Positions 8,988 to 17,567 are shown, numbered from the stretch's first letter. The stretch: 64,000 nt of DNA from Cellulophaga algicola DSM 14237 (GCF_000186265.1 NC_014934.1:3286001-3350000); one strand, 5' to 3'. Numbers and translations are program-made. The notes: generated by a model not told the origin, from the letters alone.

Positions 8988-9884
8988 TTACGAATCTAAA
9001 TCTCCTCCTAATTTTTGAATACGTTCCATAGTTCCTTCATTATTTTTTATTTCATTAAGGTTGAAATAAATAAAAGCAATAGCAACGAGTGATATAATAT
9101 TAAATAAGAATTGCGCAAGCGTAGAAATTAAATTTAGAACAATATAAATGGGGTCTACAAAGTTTACATCCATATTTTCTGCATCCATTTCTCCAGAAAA
9201 AATACCCAACTTAAAATATTGGTATATAACGGCAGGGATGCTAAAAGCGTAGGAGGCAAATGTAACGATAAGCCCTACTACGAAAATAGTAGCAAAAGTC
9301 ATCCACCAGTGTTCTTTAACCAAATCAAAACTATACCCAAAGGAATCAGTAGCACTTCTTTTGCTATAGACCATAATAGCAAAACTCAAAGAAAGTGGTA
9401 CGTATAAAAATATTCCAGGAATACAGCAAAATATTAAGGCGATCCCTACAGATAAAATAACTAAAATACCTAGACCTATGAAGCTCCAGAAATTTTTATA
9501 CACGTTTTTTCTTATCTCAGTTTCGTTAATAACGCCGTTATTTTCTGCATAAGATTGTATATAATATAGCGTAGTGGCTTGTGAAAGTACATAGGTTGCT
9601 ATTCCAGAAAATAGTAAAGCAATTACTGCAAGAATAAAATTGATACTAGAAAATGCATTAAGAGGATTAGAATTAAAATTAGCATTTGCATTAAAATCTA
9701 ATAAAGAAGAGAAACTAGAAAAATAGAAACCATAGCTAATTAAAAATACGGCCAAATAAGGACCTACAATCTTAAAGAAGGTAGTAAAGAAAGGTTTAAA
9801 TTGGATGCGTAAAAAAGCAAAAGTATCGGACAAAATATCGCCTAGCTCTCGTTTTTTCTTAAATTCTATGTGTTGAATTTTCAT
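8988..9884 (-). CDS. polytopic membrane protein of the MoxR operon
   Basis: This 298-residue protein has about six hydrophobic segments (around residues 35-60, 82-105, 133-160, 165-180, 195-220 and 255-285), with a short charged N-terminus (MKIQHIEFKKKRELGDIL) and C-terminus. Its start overlaps the end of the SpoIIM-like gene by 26 bp. It resembles the DUF975/DUF7847-like polytopic proteins found in similar operons, but I cannot name the family securely. A shared membrane complex with the neighbouring products is an inference from the tight gene packing. Confidence 0.65.
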   Translation of the reverse strand: MKIQHIEFKKKRELGDILSDTFAFLRIQFKPFFTTFFKIVGPYLAVFLISYGFYFSSFSSLLDFNANANFNSNPLNAFSSINFILAVIALLFSGIATYVLSQATTLYYIQSYAENNGVINETEIRKNVYKNFWSFIGLGILVILSVGIALIFCCIPGIFLYVPLSLSFAIMVYSKRSATDSFGYSFDLVKEHWWMTFATIFVVGLIVTFASYAFSIPAVIYQYFKLGIFSGEMDAENMDVNFVDPIYIVLNLISTLAQFLFNIISLVAIAFIYFNLNEIKNNEGTMERIQKLGGDLDS

Positions 9885-10842
9885 GTATTTGGTTTTTTTT
9901 ATGAAGTTGAATTGGGTAAATAATATAATAAAAAACGATTAATGATAATGAAGTAAAGATGATGAAAATAGCTAACCAATCGGGCATTTCGGTATGTCTC
10001 GTAACAAAACCTTCTAGAAAACCTGCAATGATAAAAAACGGAATAGTGCTTACTACAATTTTTAAACCGTTGAGCACTCCAGTTTTAAAAGAGTCTATTC
10101 TTGGGTAAGTCCCTGGAAACAACATACCATTGGCTAAAACCAATCCTGCACATCCAGCAATAATAATAACAGAAATTTCTATAGTACCATGAATCCAAAT
10201 GGTTCTTACGGATTCCCACCCCAAACCTTTTTCAAAAAAGAAATACTGAAAAGACCCTAACATCAACCCATTGCTGAGTAATATATATAAGGTGCCTATT
10301 CCTAGTAAAACTCCGTAAACAAAGGCCATTAGTGCTACACGAATATTGTTGATGGTAATACCAAGGAACATGTTAAATTCTCCCTGTTCTTTGTACACCT
10401 TCATGGGGTCATTATTTTCAATATTATCCAAGGTCATATTTACATAATTATCGCCTAAAATAGAACGGACAAAATCTCCTTCATTTGCGGCAGAAAAAAC
10501 GCCAACAGCCACAAAAAAACCAAAAAAGAGAAAAGCAATTAAAAGTTCTCTTTGATGGTGGTAAAACATGGTCGGAAATTCTGTTTTCCAAAAACGTACA
10601 ATACGGTTCTTAGATTCTCGTTTTGTTTTATAGATTTGCCTATGGGCTTGCCCAGCGAGTGCATTCAGAAAAAATTCAGTGTTGCTTTGTGGGTAGAATG
10701 TCTTGGCATAACTTAAATGATCGGTAATTTCAATATAAAGGTCAGAAAGTTCGTCAGGATTTATTTCTGTTTTCTTTGCAAGGACATTTTCAAAAGTTGT
10801 CCATTTGTCTTTATTTTGTTTAACGAAAGCAGCCTCGCGCAT
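9859..10842 (-). CDS. SpoIIM-like (DUF95) membrane protein
   Basis: I place the start at the ATG at 10842 (327 residues, beginning MREAAFVKQNKDKW); the longer frame up to 10935 would overlap the divergent RDD gene. After a soluble N-terminal region of about 100 residues come several membrane helices (about 108-125, 170-200, 220-245, 265-290, 300-320). The sequence around TIWIHGTIEISVIIIAGCAG is characteristic of the stage II sporulation protein M family. Non-sporulating bacteria use this family in MoxR/RDD operons with unknown function. It heads the minus-strand operon. Confidence 0.85.
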   Translation of the reverse strand: MREAAFVKQNKDKWTTFENVLAKKTEINPDELSDLYIEITDHLSYAKTFYPQSNTEFFLNALAGQAHRQIYKTKRESKNRIVRFWKTEFPTMFYHHQRELLIAFLFFGFFVAVGVFSAANEGDFVRSILGDNYVNMTLDNIENNDPMKVYKEQGEFNMFLGITINNIRVALMAFVYGVLLGIGTLYILLSNGLMLGSFQYFFFEKGLGWESVRTIWIHGTIEISVIIIAGCAGLVLANGMLFPGTYPRIDSFKTGVLNGLKIVVSTIPFFIIAGFLEGFVTRHTEMPDWLAIFIIFTSLSLIVFYYIIYPIQLHKKNQIHENSTHRI

Positions 10843-10875
10843 TAACCTTGGGTATTTATCCAAAGAAAGTAAAAT

Positions 10876-11589
10876 ATGGAACAATTTCAAATAGAAACCG
10901 CTCAAAATATAAGTATTAGTCAAAATACAGCACATTTAGGCGATCGAATGTTGGCGTTTTTGATCGATACGCTCATAATCGTTGCGTATTATATTATTGT
11001 AATTATACTTATGGTCTCCTTAAATTTGGATGGAGGAGATTCTTGGGCGATGTATATGTTATTTTCATTGCCCCCTTTTTTGTATTATTTGTTGTTAGAA
11101 ACCTTTAATAATGGTAAAACGGTAGGAAAAAGTGCTTTGAAAATTAGGGTAGTAAAACTAGACGGATCAAACCCTACATTTGCAAATTATTTTGTGCGAT
11201 GGATATTGCGAATTTTGGATATATCATTAAGTTCTGGAGGGGTAGCTGTATTAACCATATTACTTAGAGGAAACGGACAGCGAGTAGGAGATATGGCAGC
11301 TGGTACCACGGTAATCAGTGAGAAAAAAAGAATAAGTATTAGAGATACTGTTCTTAGAGAATTACCAGAAGATTATGCGCCAAGATTTCCGCAAGTAACC
11401 GTGTTTAGTGACCGAGAAATGCAAACGATTAAACAAATGTATGATGATGCACGTAGAAAAGGAGACCACAATGTAATTGTAGAGTTAAGTAAGAAAATTA
11501 AAAAAGTAGCTGTAATTACCACAGATCTTATGGCTATAGAATTTGTAGATATTGTTATTAAAGATTATAGTTATTACACACAAGATTAG
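10876..11589 (+). CDS. RDD family membrane protein
   Basis: A 237-residue protein with the RDD signature: LGDRMLAFLIDTLII near residues 22-36 contains the first conserved Arg and Asp, followed by paired helices (about 30-50 and 58-75), then NNGKTVGKSALKIRV and a third helix before GQRVGDMAAGTTV. A soluble tail of about 85 residues follows. It is divergent from the SpoIIM-like gene with only 33 bp between starts, and the pairing of RDD with SpoIIM and MoxR genes is common. RDD proteins are thought to be transporters or membrane-complex parts; the role here is unresolved. Confidence 0.88.
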   Translation: MEQFQIETAQNISISQNTAHLGDRMLAFLIDTLIIVAYYIIVIILMVSLNLDGGDSWAMYMLFSLPPFLYYLLLETFNNGKTVGKSALKIRVVKLDGSNPTFANYFVRWILRILDISLSSGGVAVLTILLRGNGQRVGDMAAGTTVISEKKRISIRDTVLRELPEDYAPRFPQVTVFSDREMQTIKQMYDDARRKGDHNVIVELSKKIKKVAVITTDLMAIEFVDIVIKDYSYYTQD

Positions 11590-11592
11590 CAT

Positions 11593-12210
11593 ATGTTTTA
11601 TTTTACTATTGATATTTTAGGGATTATAGCCTTTTCTATTTCTGGCGTTATGATGGCCATGGATAAAAAGCTAGATATTTTTGGAGTTTTTATCATCGCT
11701 TTCGTTACCGCCGTTGGTGGGGGTACTTTGCGTGATATTCTTATCGGAAGTACACCCGTAATCTGGTTGGAAGATATTGTTTATCTAGCTACCATTTTAG
11801 GAACTGTATTTGGTGCTGTTATTTTTAGAAGCCAGTTAAAATACCTTCGAAAGTCTTTGTTTTTGTTTGATACTATTGGAATAGGTTTGTATACAATGGT
11901 GGGTATTCAAAAAGGAGTAGCGATAGGTCTTCATCCAATTATGTGTGTAGGTTTAGGAACCATAACGGCAAGTTTTGGCGGGGTTATACGCGATATTTTA
12001 TGTAATGAAATTCCGGTAATTTTTAGAAAGGAAGTATATGCTACCGCTTGTATTTTAGGCGGAATTGGTTACTTTTTATTAGAAAAACTACCACTGAAAG
12101 ATGCCTACCCTTATGTGGGTGGTATTATTATCGTTATTACAGTGCGTTTATTAGCCGTTTTATTTAAGATTACGTTGCCTAATATCTATAAAACACCAAA
12201 GGAAGTTTAA
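11593..12210 (+). CDS. trimeric intracellular cation (TRIC) channel family protein
   Basis: The 205-residue product has about seven membrane helices arranged as two homologous halves, each with the family hallmark: GGGTLRDIL near residues 43-51 and FGGVIRDIL near 128-136. Prokaryotic TRIC (formerly UPF0126/YicG) proteins form trimeric channels for monovalent cations. Length matches the family. It starts 3 bp after the RDD stop and so probably shares its transcript. There is no clear terminator in the 180 bp that follow. Confidence 0.92.
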   Translation: MFYFTIDILGIIAFSISGVMMAMDKKLDIFGVFIIAFVTAVGGGTLRDILIGSTPVIWLEDIVYLATILGTVFGAVIFRSQLKYLRKSLFLFDTIGIGLYTMVGIQKGVAIGLHPIMCVGLGTITASFGGVIRDILCNEIPVIFRKEVYATACILGGIGYFLLEKLPLKDAYPYVGGIIIVITVRLLAVLFKITLPNIYKTPKEV

Positions 12211-12258
12211 ATTCTTAGGTGCAAACTAACACGTTTTAGATGAAAAAGTATTCGTTGG

Positions 12259-12284
12259 GCCGGTTCTACGACAGCAGAACTGGC
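12259..12284. other. intergenic hairpin
   Basis: In the otherwise empty stretch 12211-12389, a 9-bp stem (GCCGGTTCT at 12259-12267 with AGAACTGGC at 12276-12284, one G-T pair) encloses an 8-nt loop. It is more GC-rich than its surroundings and lacks a T-run, so it is not a normal terminator. No coding frame is convincing here. Confidence 0.45.
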
Positions 12285-12389
12285 TAAAGAATAGCATACG
12301 TTTGTATAAAATGAAAGTGAAGAGCGTGTCAGTTCATGAATAGATAAACCGATTCAAACCATTTTTTTTTTTGAACTTTCATCTTGACC

Positions 12390-13094
12390 TTAAAAAGCTT
12401 CAGCCTTAAGAATATGAATATTCTGTACTGGCCAATCACCTTGTTCTACAGGTTGGCTGTTAATTAAATCAACCACATCCATACCTTCAATAACTTTACC
12501 AAAAGGTGTATAAGTATCATCTAAATGATAGGACCCTGGCTTTGTAACCACGATAAAGAACTCAAATGGGGATGCTAGTTTATGTGGATTGTCTAATTCA
12601 CTACTAGGCATAGAAATAGTACCTCGATGGTGTTTGTATCCTTTTTTGGTGTCTGGGGGTAATAAATACCTACCTATTTCGCCACGCTTTCTACCTGTTT
12701 CTATATTATCAGAATTGCCTCCTTGAATAATAAAATTCTTTACCACACGATGAAAGTAGGTAGAATTAAAATATCCTTTTTTCGTTAAATAGATAAAATT
12801 AGCTTTATGATAAGGCACATCGTCATAGAGTTGAATCGTAAAACTACCAAGATTAGTCGTTATTTTTACCTTATCCTCTTTTAATGTTTTTGAATATTCA
12901 AAGAAAAACGGAATTGCATTTTCTTCATCCAAAACAAATTTTTCAGGTTCTTCTTTTTTAGAGATTTCAGTAGTCGAATCTTTTTTAATCTCCGTAGTTG
13001 AAGTTTTCGGAGTTGTTTTTGTTGGCGTATCTTTACAAGAAGAAGCCATAAGAAGTATACTAAAGGCTAAAAAATAGAACTGTTTTTGTACCAT
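12390..13094 (-). CDS. cyclophilin-type peptidyl-prolyl isomerase, lipoprotein
   Basis: A 234-residue lipoprotein: the N-terminal hydrophobic stretch ends in a lipobox-like LLMASSC (Cys at about 20), followed by a Thr/Lys-rich linker to about residue 50. The rest is a cyclophilin domain with FHRVVKNFIIQGG, the catalytic Arg region, and LASPFEFFIV and DTYTPFGKVIEGMDVV blocks. It would catalyse cis-trans isomerisation of prolyl bonds in the periplasm, anchored to a membrane. Its ATG shares two bases with the ATG of the divergent Nudix gene (CATG, 13092-13095); the signal peptide leaves no later usable start. Confidence 0.9.
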   Translation of the reverse strand: MVQKQFYFLAFSILLMASSCKDTPTKTTPKTSTTEIKKDSTTEISKKEEPEKFVLDEENAIPFFFEYSKTLKEDKVKITTNLGSFTIQLYDDVPYHKANFIYLTKKGYFNSTYFHRVVKNFIIQGGNSDNIETGRKRGEIGRYLLPPDTKKGYKHHRGTISMPSSELDNPHKLASPFEFFIVVTKPGSYHLDDTYTPFGKVIEGMDVVDLINSQPVEQGDWPVQNIHILKAEAF

Positions 13095-13731
13095 GAATTT
13101 TGAGGATTTTTCTAAACGGATTTCAAAAATAAAAAATCTACCGCTTCCAGGGGTCGATTCGCACTATAAAATGGCGCCAGAAATTCGTATTAACGAATTA
13201 CAGAAAATAGAAAAGGCATCAAAAAATGCTCGTAAAGCAGCGGTAATGTCACTTTTCTATCCTAAAAAAGAAGAAACTACGCTCTTATTAATTCTTAGGA
13301 AAACTTATAAAGGTGTTCATTCTAATCAAATTGGCTTTCCTGGAGGAAAGGCAGAGAAATTTGATGCAGACTTATTGCAAACGGCGTTAAGAGAAACGCA
13401 TGAAGAAGTAGGTGTGCCTCCAGCGCAAGTAGAAGTTATAAAATCACTTACAGAATTATATATACCTCCTAGTAATTTTGAAGTACAACCCTATATAGGA
13501 TTGTATAAAAATCCAAGTCCGTTTATTCTTCAAGAAAGAGAAGTTGCTGCACTTGTAGAAGTTTCTTTGCAAGATTTTATGGATGACGGAGCTATTTTTA
13601 ATCAAAATTTAACAACATCCTATGCAAAAAATATTGATGTACCTGCCTTTAAATTAAATGGTTACACGGTTTGGGGAGCTACTGCAATGATGTTGAGTGA
13701 AGTAAAAGAGTTATTAAAGCAAGTACTATAA
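13093..13731 (+). CDS. Nudix hydrolase, CoA pyrophosphatase type
   Basis: A 212-residue Nudix protein. The extended pattern before the Nudix box (LLLILRKTYKGVHSNQIGF, about residues 64-82) is the signature of the CoA pyrophosphatase/NudL group, and the box continues through FPGGKAE to RETHEEVGV at about residues 100-108, containing the metal-binding glutamates. The expected reaction is cleavage of coenzyme A or its derivatives to 3',5'-ADP and phosphopantetheine. The first ATG matches the usual N-terminus (charged helix, then LPLPG), so the start-codon overlap with the cyclophilin gene is real rather than a start-call error. Confidence 0.9.
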   Translation: MNFEDFSKRISKIKNLPLPGVDSHYKMAPEIRINELQKIEKASKNARKAAVMSLFYPKKEETTLLLILRKTYKGVHSNQIGFPGGKAEKFDADLLQTALRETHEEVGVPPAQVEVIKSLTELYIPPSNFEVQPYIGLYKNPSPFILQEREVAALVEVSLQDFMDDGAIFNQNLTTSYAKNIDVPAFKLNGYTVWGATAMMLSEVKELLKQVL

Positions 13732-13742
13732 CGCTTATTTTG

Positions 13743-13750
13743 TAATTTTG
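13743..13750 (+). promoter_or_regulatory. candidate -7 box for the acyltransferase gene
   Basis: TAATTTTG matches the Bacteroidota -7 consensus TAnnTTTG, 20 bp before the ATG at 13771. No clear TTG lies at the expected -33 distance, so this is a one-box call. Confidence 0.4.
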
Positions 13751-13770
13751 TAGGTACTAAACGAACTACG

Positions 13771-14574
13771 ATGCCCCTATTTAAGAAAAATCCTTTTGGA
13801 CATAATTTATTTATTAAGAAATGGTTGATTCGTATTTTAGCGCTACTTTCTCATAGAAGGTACAAAGGATTCAATACATTAGAAATAGAAGGTGCAGATA
13901 TTCTCCGCAGCTTACCAGAAACTAATGTGCTGTTTGTTAGTAATCACCAGACCTATTTTGCAGATGTTGTTGCTATGTTTCATGTGTTCAATGCAAGTTT
14001 AAGTGGGCGAGATAATAATATCAAAAATATTGGTTACATCTGGAACCCTAAATTAAACATGTATTATGTTGCGGCAGCGGAGACTATGAAGAAAAGTCTG
14101 CTGACTAAAATTTTAGCCTATGCAGGATCTATAAGTGTAGAACGTACCTGGAGAGCAGAAGGTAAAGATATTAATAGGCAGGTTAAAATGAGCGATATCT
14201 CCAATATTGGTAAAGCGCTTGATGATGGCTGGGTCATAACCTTTCCTCAAGGAACAACAACACCGTGGAAACCTCTAAGAAAAGGTACTGCGCATATTAT
14301 TAAAAAATACAGACCTATAGTAGTTCCAGTCGTTATTGATGGTTTTAGACGCTCTTTTGATAAAAAAGGATTGCGTGTTAAAAAGAAAGGAATTCTTCAA
14401 TCTATGGTTATTAAAGAACCTTTAGATATTGATTATGAAAATGAGTCTTTCGACGCAATTATCGAGAAACTAGAATATGCTATTGAACAGCATCCATCAT
14501 TCTTAAAAGTTCTTTCTGCAAAAGATTTAGCAGCTTTAGATGAAGAAAACAAACAACGTAAATGGCGTGTTTAA
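13771..14574 (+). CDS. divergent PlsC-like 1-acylglycerol-3-phosphate acyltransferase family protein
   Basis: A 267-residue protein of the lysophospholipid acyltransferase fold. Block I reads SNHQTYFADV at about 58-67, so His and Asp are separated by five residues (HX5D) instead of the canonical four. Block III reads FPQGTTTPWKP near 160-170, where the usual Glu-Gly-Thr-Arg is Gln-Gly-Thr-Thr. Block IV-like VVPVVIDGFRRSF follows. The fold is clear, but standard acyl transfer to lysophosphatidate is uncertain because of these changes; it may use another substrate. The stop codon overlaps that of the convergent gene in a TTAA palindrome. Confidence 0.75.
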   Translation: MPLFKKNPFGHNLFIKKWLIRILALLSHRRYKGFNTLEIEGADILRSLPETNVLFVSNHQTYFADVVAMFHVFNASLSGRDNNIKNIGYIWNPKLNMYYVAAAETMKKSLLTKILAYAGSISVERTWRAEGKDINRQVKMSDISNIGKALDDGWVITFPQGTTTPWKPLRKGTAHIIKKYRPIVVPVVIDGFRRSFDKKGLRVKKKGILQSMVIKEPLDIDYENESFDAIIEKLEYAIEQHPSFLKVLSAKDLAALDEENKQRKWRV

Positions 14575-15221
14575 ATTTCTAATTTTTTAAGTTCTGCATA
14601 ATTCTTGTTTAGCTTTCTTAAAAGTAATCCGTAAAGTAAAAAATATACGACTCCCATTAATGCTACCATAATAAGTCCAAATATTCCAATAGTAATAATT
14701 AAGGTTCTTTTTATTTCACTTGGGTTTATATTTTTTACATCCGTACTCATATTGGTTATAAGCGCAGAAAAGTCATTGTTTAAGTAAATACCAAGCATAA
14801 ACATAGCGATCATGATCAACACCATAGTTAAAGAGAAGATAATATAATACTTCACTGTTCTTCGTGTTTTTAATATTTTAGACATCAAGTGTTTCGCATT
14901 GTCAAGGGCAGAAATCTCTTTGTATCTACGGTAGAATTGATAGATAAAATAACATACTACAGCATAATAAAACACAGAAAATCCTATGAAATAGTTGTCA
15001 AAACCAGTGGTGCCAAAAAGGTCTATATTGTTTTTTGTAGATGGCAGTAGGTAGAGAAGGTGTGGTAAAACAAATTCTAAAATACTGATCACAAAAATCC
15101 ACTTTACAATAGAAGAAGATTTCTTCCATAGCATTTTATAGATCTCGTCATAGGTCAATTTTGGGTGTGCTACGTCCTTCTTTTGCCAATCTCTTTTTAA
15201 TAATTCTAGTTCATCCATCAT
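14571..15221 (-). CDS. four-helix membrane protein encoded with a sigma factor
   Basis: This 216-residue protein has a soluble N-terminus of about 35 residues (MMDELELLKRDWQKKDVAHP) and four predicted membrane helices (about 38-58, 78-98, 122-147, 175-202), ending in a charged helix. It starts 9 bp after the sigma factor stop on the same strand, the normal place for an anti-sigma factor. No ASD/zinc anti-sigma motif (HxxxCxxC) is visible, so an anti-sigma role is inferred from position and from the cytoplasmic N-terminal helix only. Confidence 0.7.
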   Translation of the reverse strand: MMDELELLKRDWQKKDVAHPKLTYDEIYKMLWKKSSSIVKWIFVISILEFVLPHLLYLLPSTKNNIDLFGTTGFDNYFIGFSVFYYAVVCYFIYQFYRRYKEISALDNAKHLMSKILKTRRTVKYYIIFSLTMVLIMIAMFMLGIYLNNDFSALITNMSTDVKNINPSEIKRTLIITIGIFGLIMVALMGVVYFLLYGLLLRKLNKNYAELKKLEI

Positions 15222-15230
15222 TATATACTC

Positions 15231-15725
15231 TTATGGATTAAGTATGGTTCTTAATTTTGTCTTGATCCTATTCATCTTAACTCTTGCATTTACTTCAGAG
15301 ATACCTAATGTCTCAGAAATTTCGGTATAGTTTTTATCTTCTAAATACAGAAATACTAAGGCCTTGTCAATGTCATTTAATTGCTTTACGGCTTTGTACA
15401 TTAATTTTAGCTGTTGTTCTTCTGTTGCATCATATTCGTCGGCTTTTATTTTAAATATTACCGAATCATAATCAATTGTTCTTACGCTTTTTTTAGATTT
15501 TCTATATAGCGTTATCGCTGTATTTAATGCCACACGATACATCCATGTGCTAAATTTAGCATCACCTCTAAATTTTGGATATGCTTTCCAAAGTTGAATG
15601 GTAATTTCTTGGAATAAATCATTATGGGCATCGCTATCATTTGTGTACAGCGTACAAATCTTGTGAACAATATTCTGATTGTTCTCAAGTTCAGTTACAA
15701 ATGAATGCTCTAATTCTTTACTCAC
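15231..15725 (-). CDS. RNA polymerase sigma factor, ECF type
   Basis: A 164-residue sigma-70 family protein with region 2 (NDLFQEITIQLWKAYPKFRG, about residues 35-54, followed by FSTWMYRVALNTAI) and region 4 near the C-terminus (YTEISETLGISEVNARVKMN, about 133-152), a helix-turn-helix that would contact the -35 element. Length and two-region layout fit ECF sigma factors. It is the first gene of a two-gene unit with a membrane protein that may control it. No recognisable autoregulatory promoter was found upstream. Confidence 0.92.
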   Translation of the reverse strand: MSKELEHSFVTELENNQNIVHKICTLYTNDSDAHNDLFQEITIQLWKAYPKFRGDAKFSTWMYRVALNTAITLYRKSKKSVRTIDYDSVIFKIKADEYDATEEQQLKLMYKAVKQLNDIDKALVFLYLEDKNYTEISETLGISEVNARVKMNRIKTKLRTILNP

Positions 15726-15785
15726 GTTGTGGTTGGTTGATGCTTATTAGTAGCGTAAACTATAACTATGTTACACTTAAAACTA

Positions 15786-15817
15786 AAAAAACCGATAAAT
15801 AATTTATCGGTTTTTTT
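15786..15817 (-). terminator. bidirectional terminator
   Basis: An 8-bp perfect stem CCGATAAA (15792-15799) / TTTATCGG (15803-15810) with a 3-nt loop is flanked by six A and seven T. Oriented for either strand, it lies just past the stop of the minus-strand amidohydrolase gene (15847) and would terminate it. Confidence 0.85.
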
Positions 15818-17077
15818 ATACCATATCTTCAATACCCTGAAAATCATTAGTTTCTGTAATCTAAAGCAGGTTCTCTATCGCCTAAAAGGGGAAGATATAT
15901 AAAATCTTTGCCTCTTTTTTCCTCTAATTCTGCTTTTGCTTTTACGATTAAATCTGGATTATTAAAAACATCTATAGCCGTTAATGCTAGTGTTTTTGCT
16001 GCATTCATCATTCCTGTATATCCTATAGATGTACCGCCAGCGGCAACAGCTTGCCAACTATGAGCGGCTGTTCCTGGAACCCAAGTAGCAGTACTTAAAC
16101 CTGCAGTTGGGACCGTAAAACTAACATCGCCTACATCTGTAGAACCAAAAGCCTTACCTTCCGTGGTATAGGGTGCAATTGTATTTACTTTATCCATATC
16201 AGTCTTATCAAATCCTAACGTGAGCGATATTTCATCTGCAAATTTTTGTTCTTCAGGAGTATATGTGAATCCGCCTACTTTAGTCAAATTTTCATACATG
16301 ATTTTTTGAATAGTTAAATTTGGGAGTAATTCGTGTGTACCACCTATCATTTCATATTTCATGGTGGTTCCAGTACCCAATGCAGCTCCTTCTGCGGCAT
16401 TTTTAAGGCGTTCAAAGAGATCAATAACAACGTCTCTAGTGTTATGCCTTACGTAATAATACACTTCAGCATAATCTGGAACTACATTAGGGGCTTTTCC
16501 TCCATCTGTAATTACATAATGTATTCTAGCTTCCTGAGGAATATGTTCTCGCATCATATTTACCATAGCATTCATACTTTCTACGCCATCTAATGCAGAA
16601 CGCCCTTTTTCAGGAGATGCTGCCGCATGTGCCGAAATACCATAAAATCTAAATTTCGCAGATTTATTGGCTAATGCTGCACCAGCGCTTGCTGCATTCA
16701 GACTGCCTGGATGCCAATGTAGTGCAATATCTACATCATCAAATAACCCTTCTCTTACCATATATACTTTTCCAGACCCACCTTCTTCTGCAGGGCAACC
16801 GTAAAAACGAATAGTACCCTTTATAGCATTAGACTTCATCCATTCTTTTACGGAAATAGCAGCAGCAGTAGAAGCTGTACCAAATAAATGATGTCCGCAA
16901 GCATGCCCAGCAACTTTCCCTAAAGATTCTTTTTTTGATATCGCTTTTTGCGAAAGTCCTGGTAGTGCATCATATTCACCAAGAATAGCAATTACAGGAG
17001 AACCACTACCATATTCAGCTATAAAAGCTGTGGGGATTCCTGCGACACCTTTATTGGTCTCAAAAATAGTTAAAACT

Positions 17078-17093
17078 ATGCACTTTAGTGCAT
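17078..17093 (+). repeat. left-end hairpin of the IS200-like element
   Basis: ATGCAC TTTA GTGCAT forms a 6-bp stem with a TTTA loop 16 bp inside the left boundary. In IS200/IS605 elements such subterminal hairpins are bound by TnpA as single-stranded DNA. Confidence 0.75.
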
Positions 17094-17129
17094 TTCGCTT
17101 TAGCTTCTAAAAAGACCTACCTTTGATTT

Positions 17130-17567
17130 ATGGCTGAACAAAGGACTAATGGACATAGCGTTTCGAGGTTGACTGCTCACTTAGTTTGGAGTACAAAATA
17201 TCGTTATTCTGTTTTGGAAGGCGATATTCAGATTCGTTGTCGAACAATCTTATTACAAATATGTGATTCTGAAGATGTTCAGATATTGAAGGGAGTTGTT
17301 TCAAAAGACCACGTTCACATGCATATTGAATATCGACCATCAATGAGTCTAAGCTATTTGATGAAGAAGTTAAAGGGTAGAAGTTCTCGAAAGCTTCAAC
17401 AAGAATTTCCTGCATTAAAGTCAAAATATTGGGGTCGTCACTTTTGGGGAATAGGTTATGGTTGTTGGAGTACAGGTAATATAACTGATCAAATGGTTAA
17501 TGAGTATTTGGAGCATCATAGAAAGCCAGATGATGGAGAAAACACAAATTTCATATTGGAACGATGA
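17130..17567 (+). CDS. tnpA: IS200/IS605 family transposase TnpA
   Basis: A 145-residue HUH endonuclease of the Y1 type. The metal-binding histidines are in DHVHMHIEY at about residues 60-68, and the nucleophilic tyrosine is Tyr126 in NEYLEHH, the position expected from the family (near 127 in IS608 TnpA). WGRHFWGIGYGCWSTG lies before it. Length is normal for the family, and both catalytic motifs are intact, so the element may still be mobile. The enzyme works as a dimer on single-stranded DNA at the element's end hairpins. Confidence 0.94.
   Translation: MAEQRTNGHSVSRLTAHLVWSTKYRYSVLEGDIQIRCRTILLQICDSEDVQILKGVVSKDHVHMHIEYRPSMSLSYLMKKLKGRSSRKLQQEFPALKSKYWGRHFWGIGYGCWSTGNITDQMVNEYLEHHRKPDDGENTNFILER

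Noticed and set aside
10843-10935. N-terminal extension of the SpoIIM-like protein starting at 10935
   Set aside because: It would overlap the divergent RDD gene by 60 bp and adds a hydrophobic stretch not expected for the family; the ATG at 10842 is adequate.
15847-16839. A complete, shorter M20 peptidase starting at the Met at 16839
   Set aside because: The reading frame continues upstream with conserved metal-binding residues (GHACGHH) to the IS boundary, so this is the tail of a disrupted gene rather than an intact one.
17146-17424. Minus-strand frame of 92 codons inside the IS200-like element
   Set aside because: It is antisense to tnpA, has no recognisable motif and starts nowhere near a promoter-like box.
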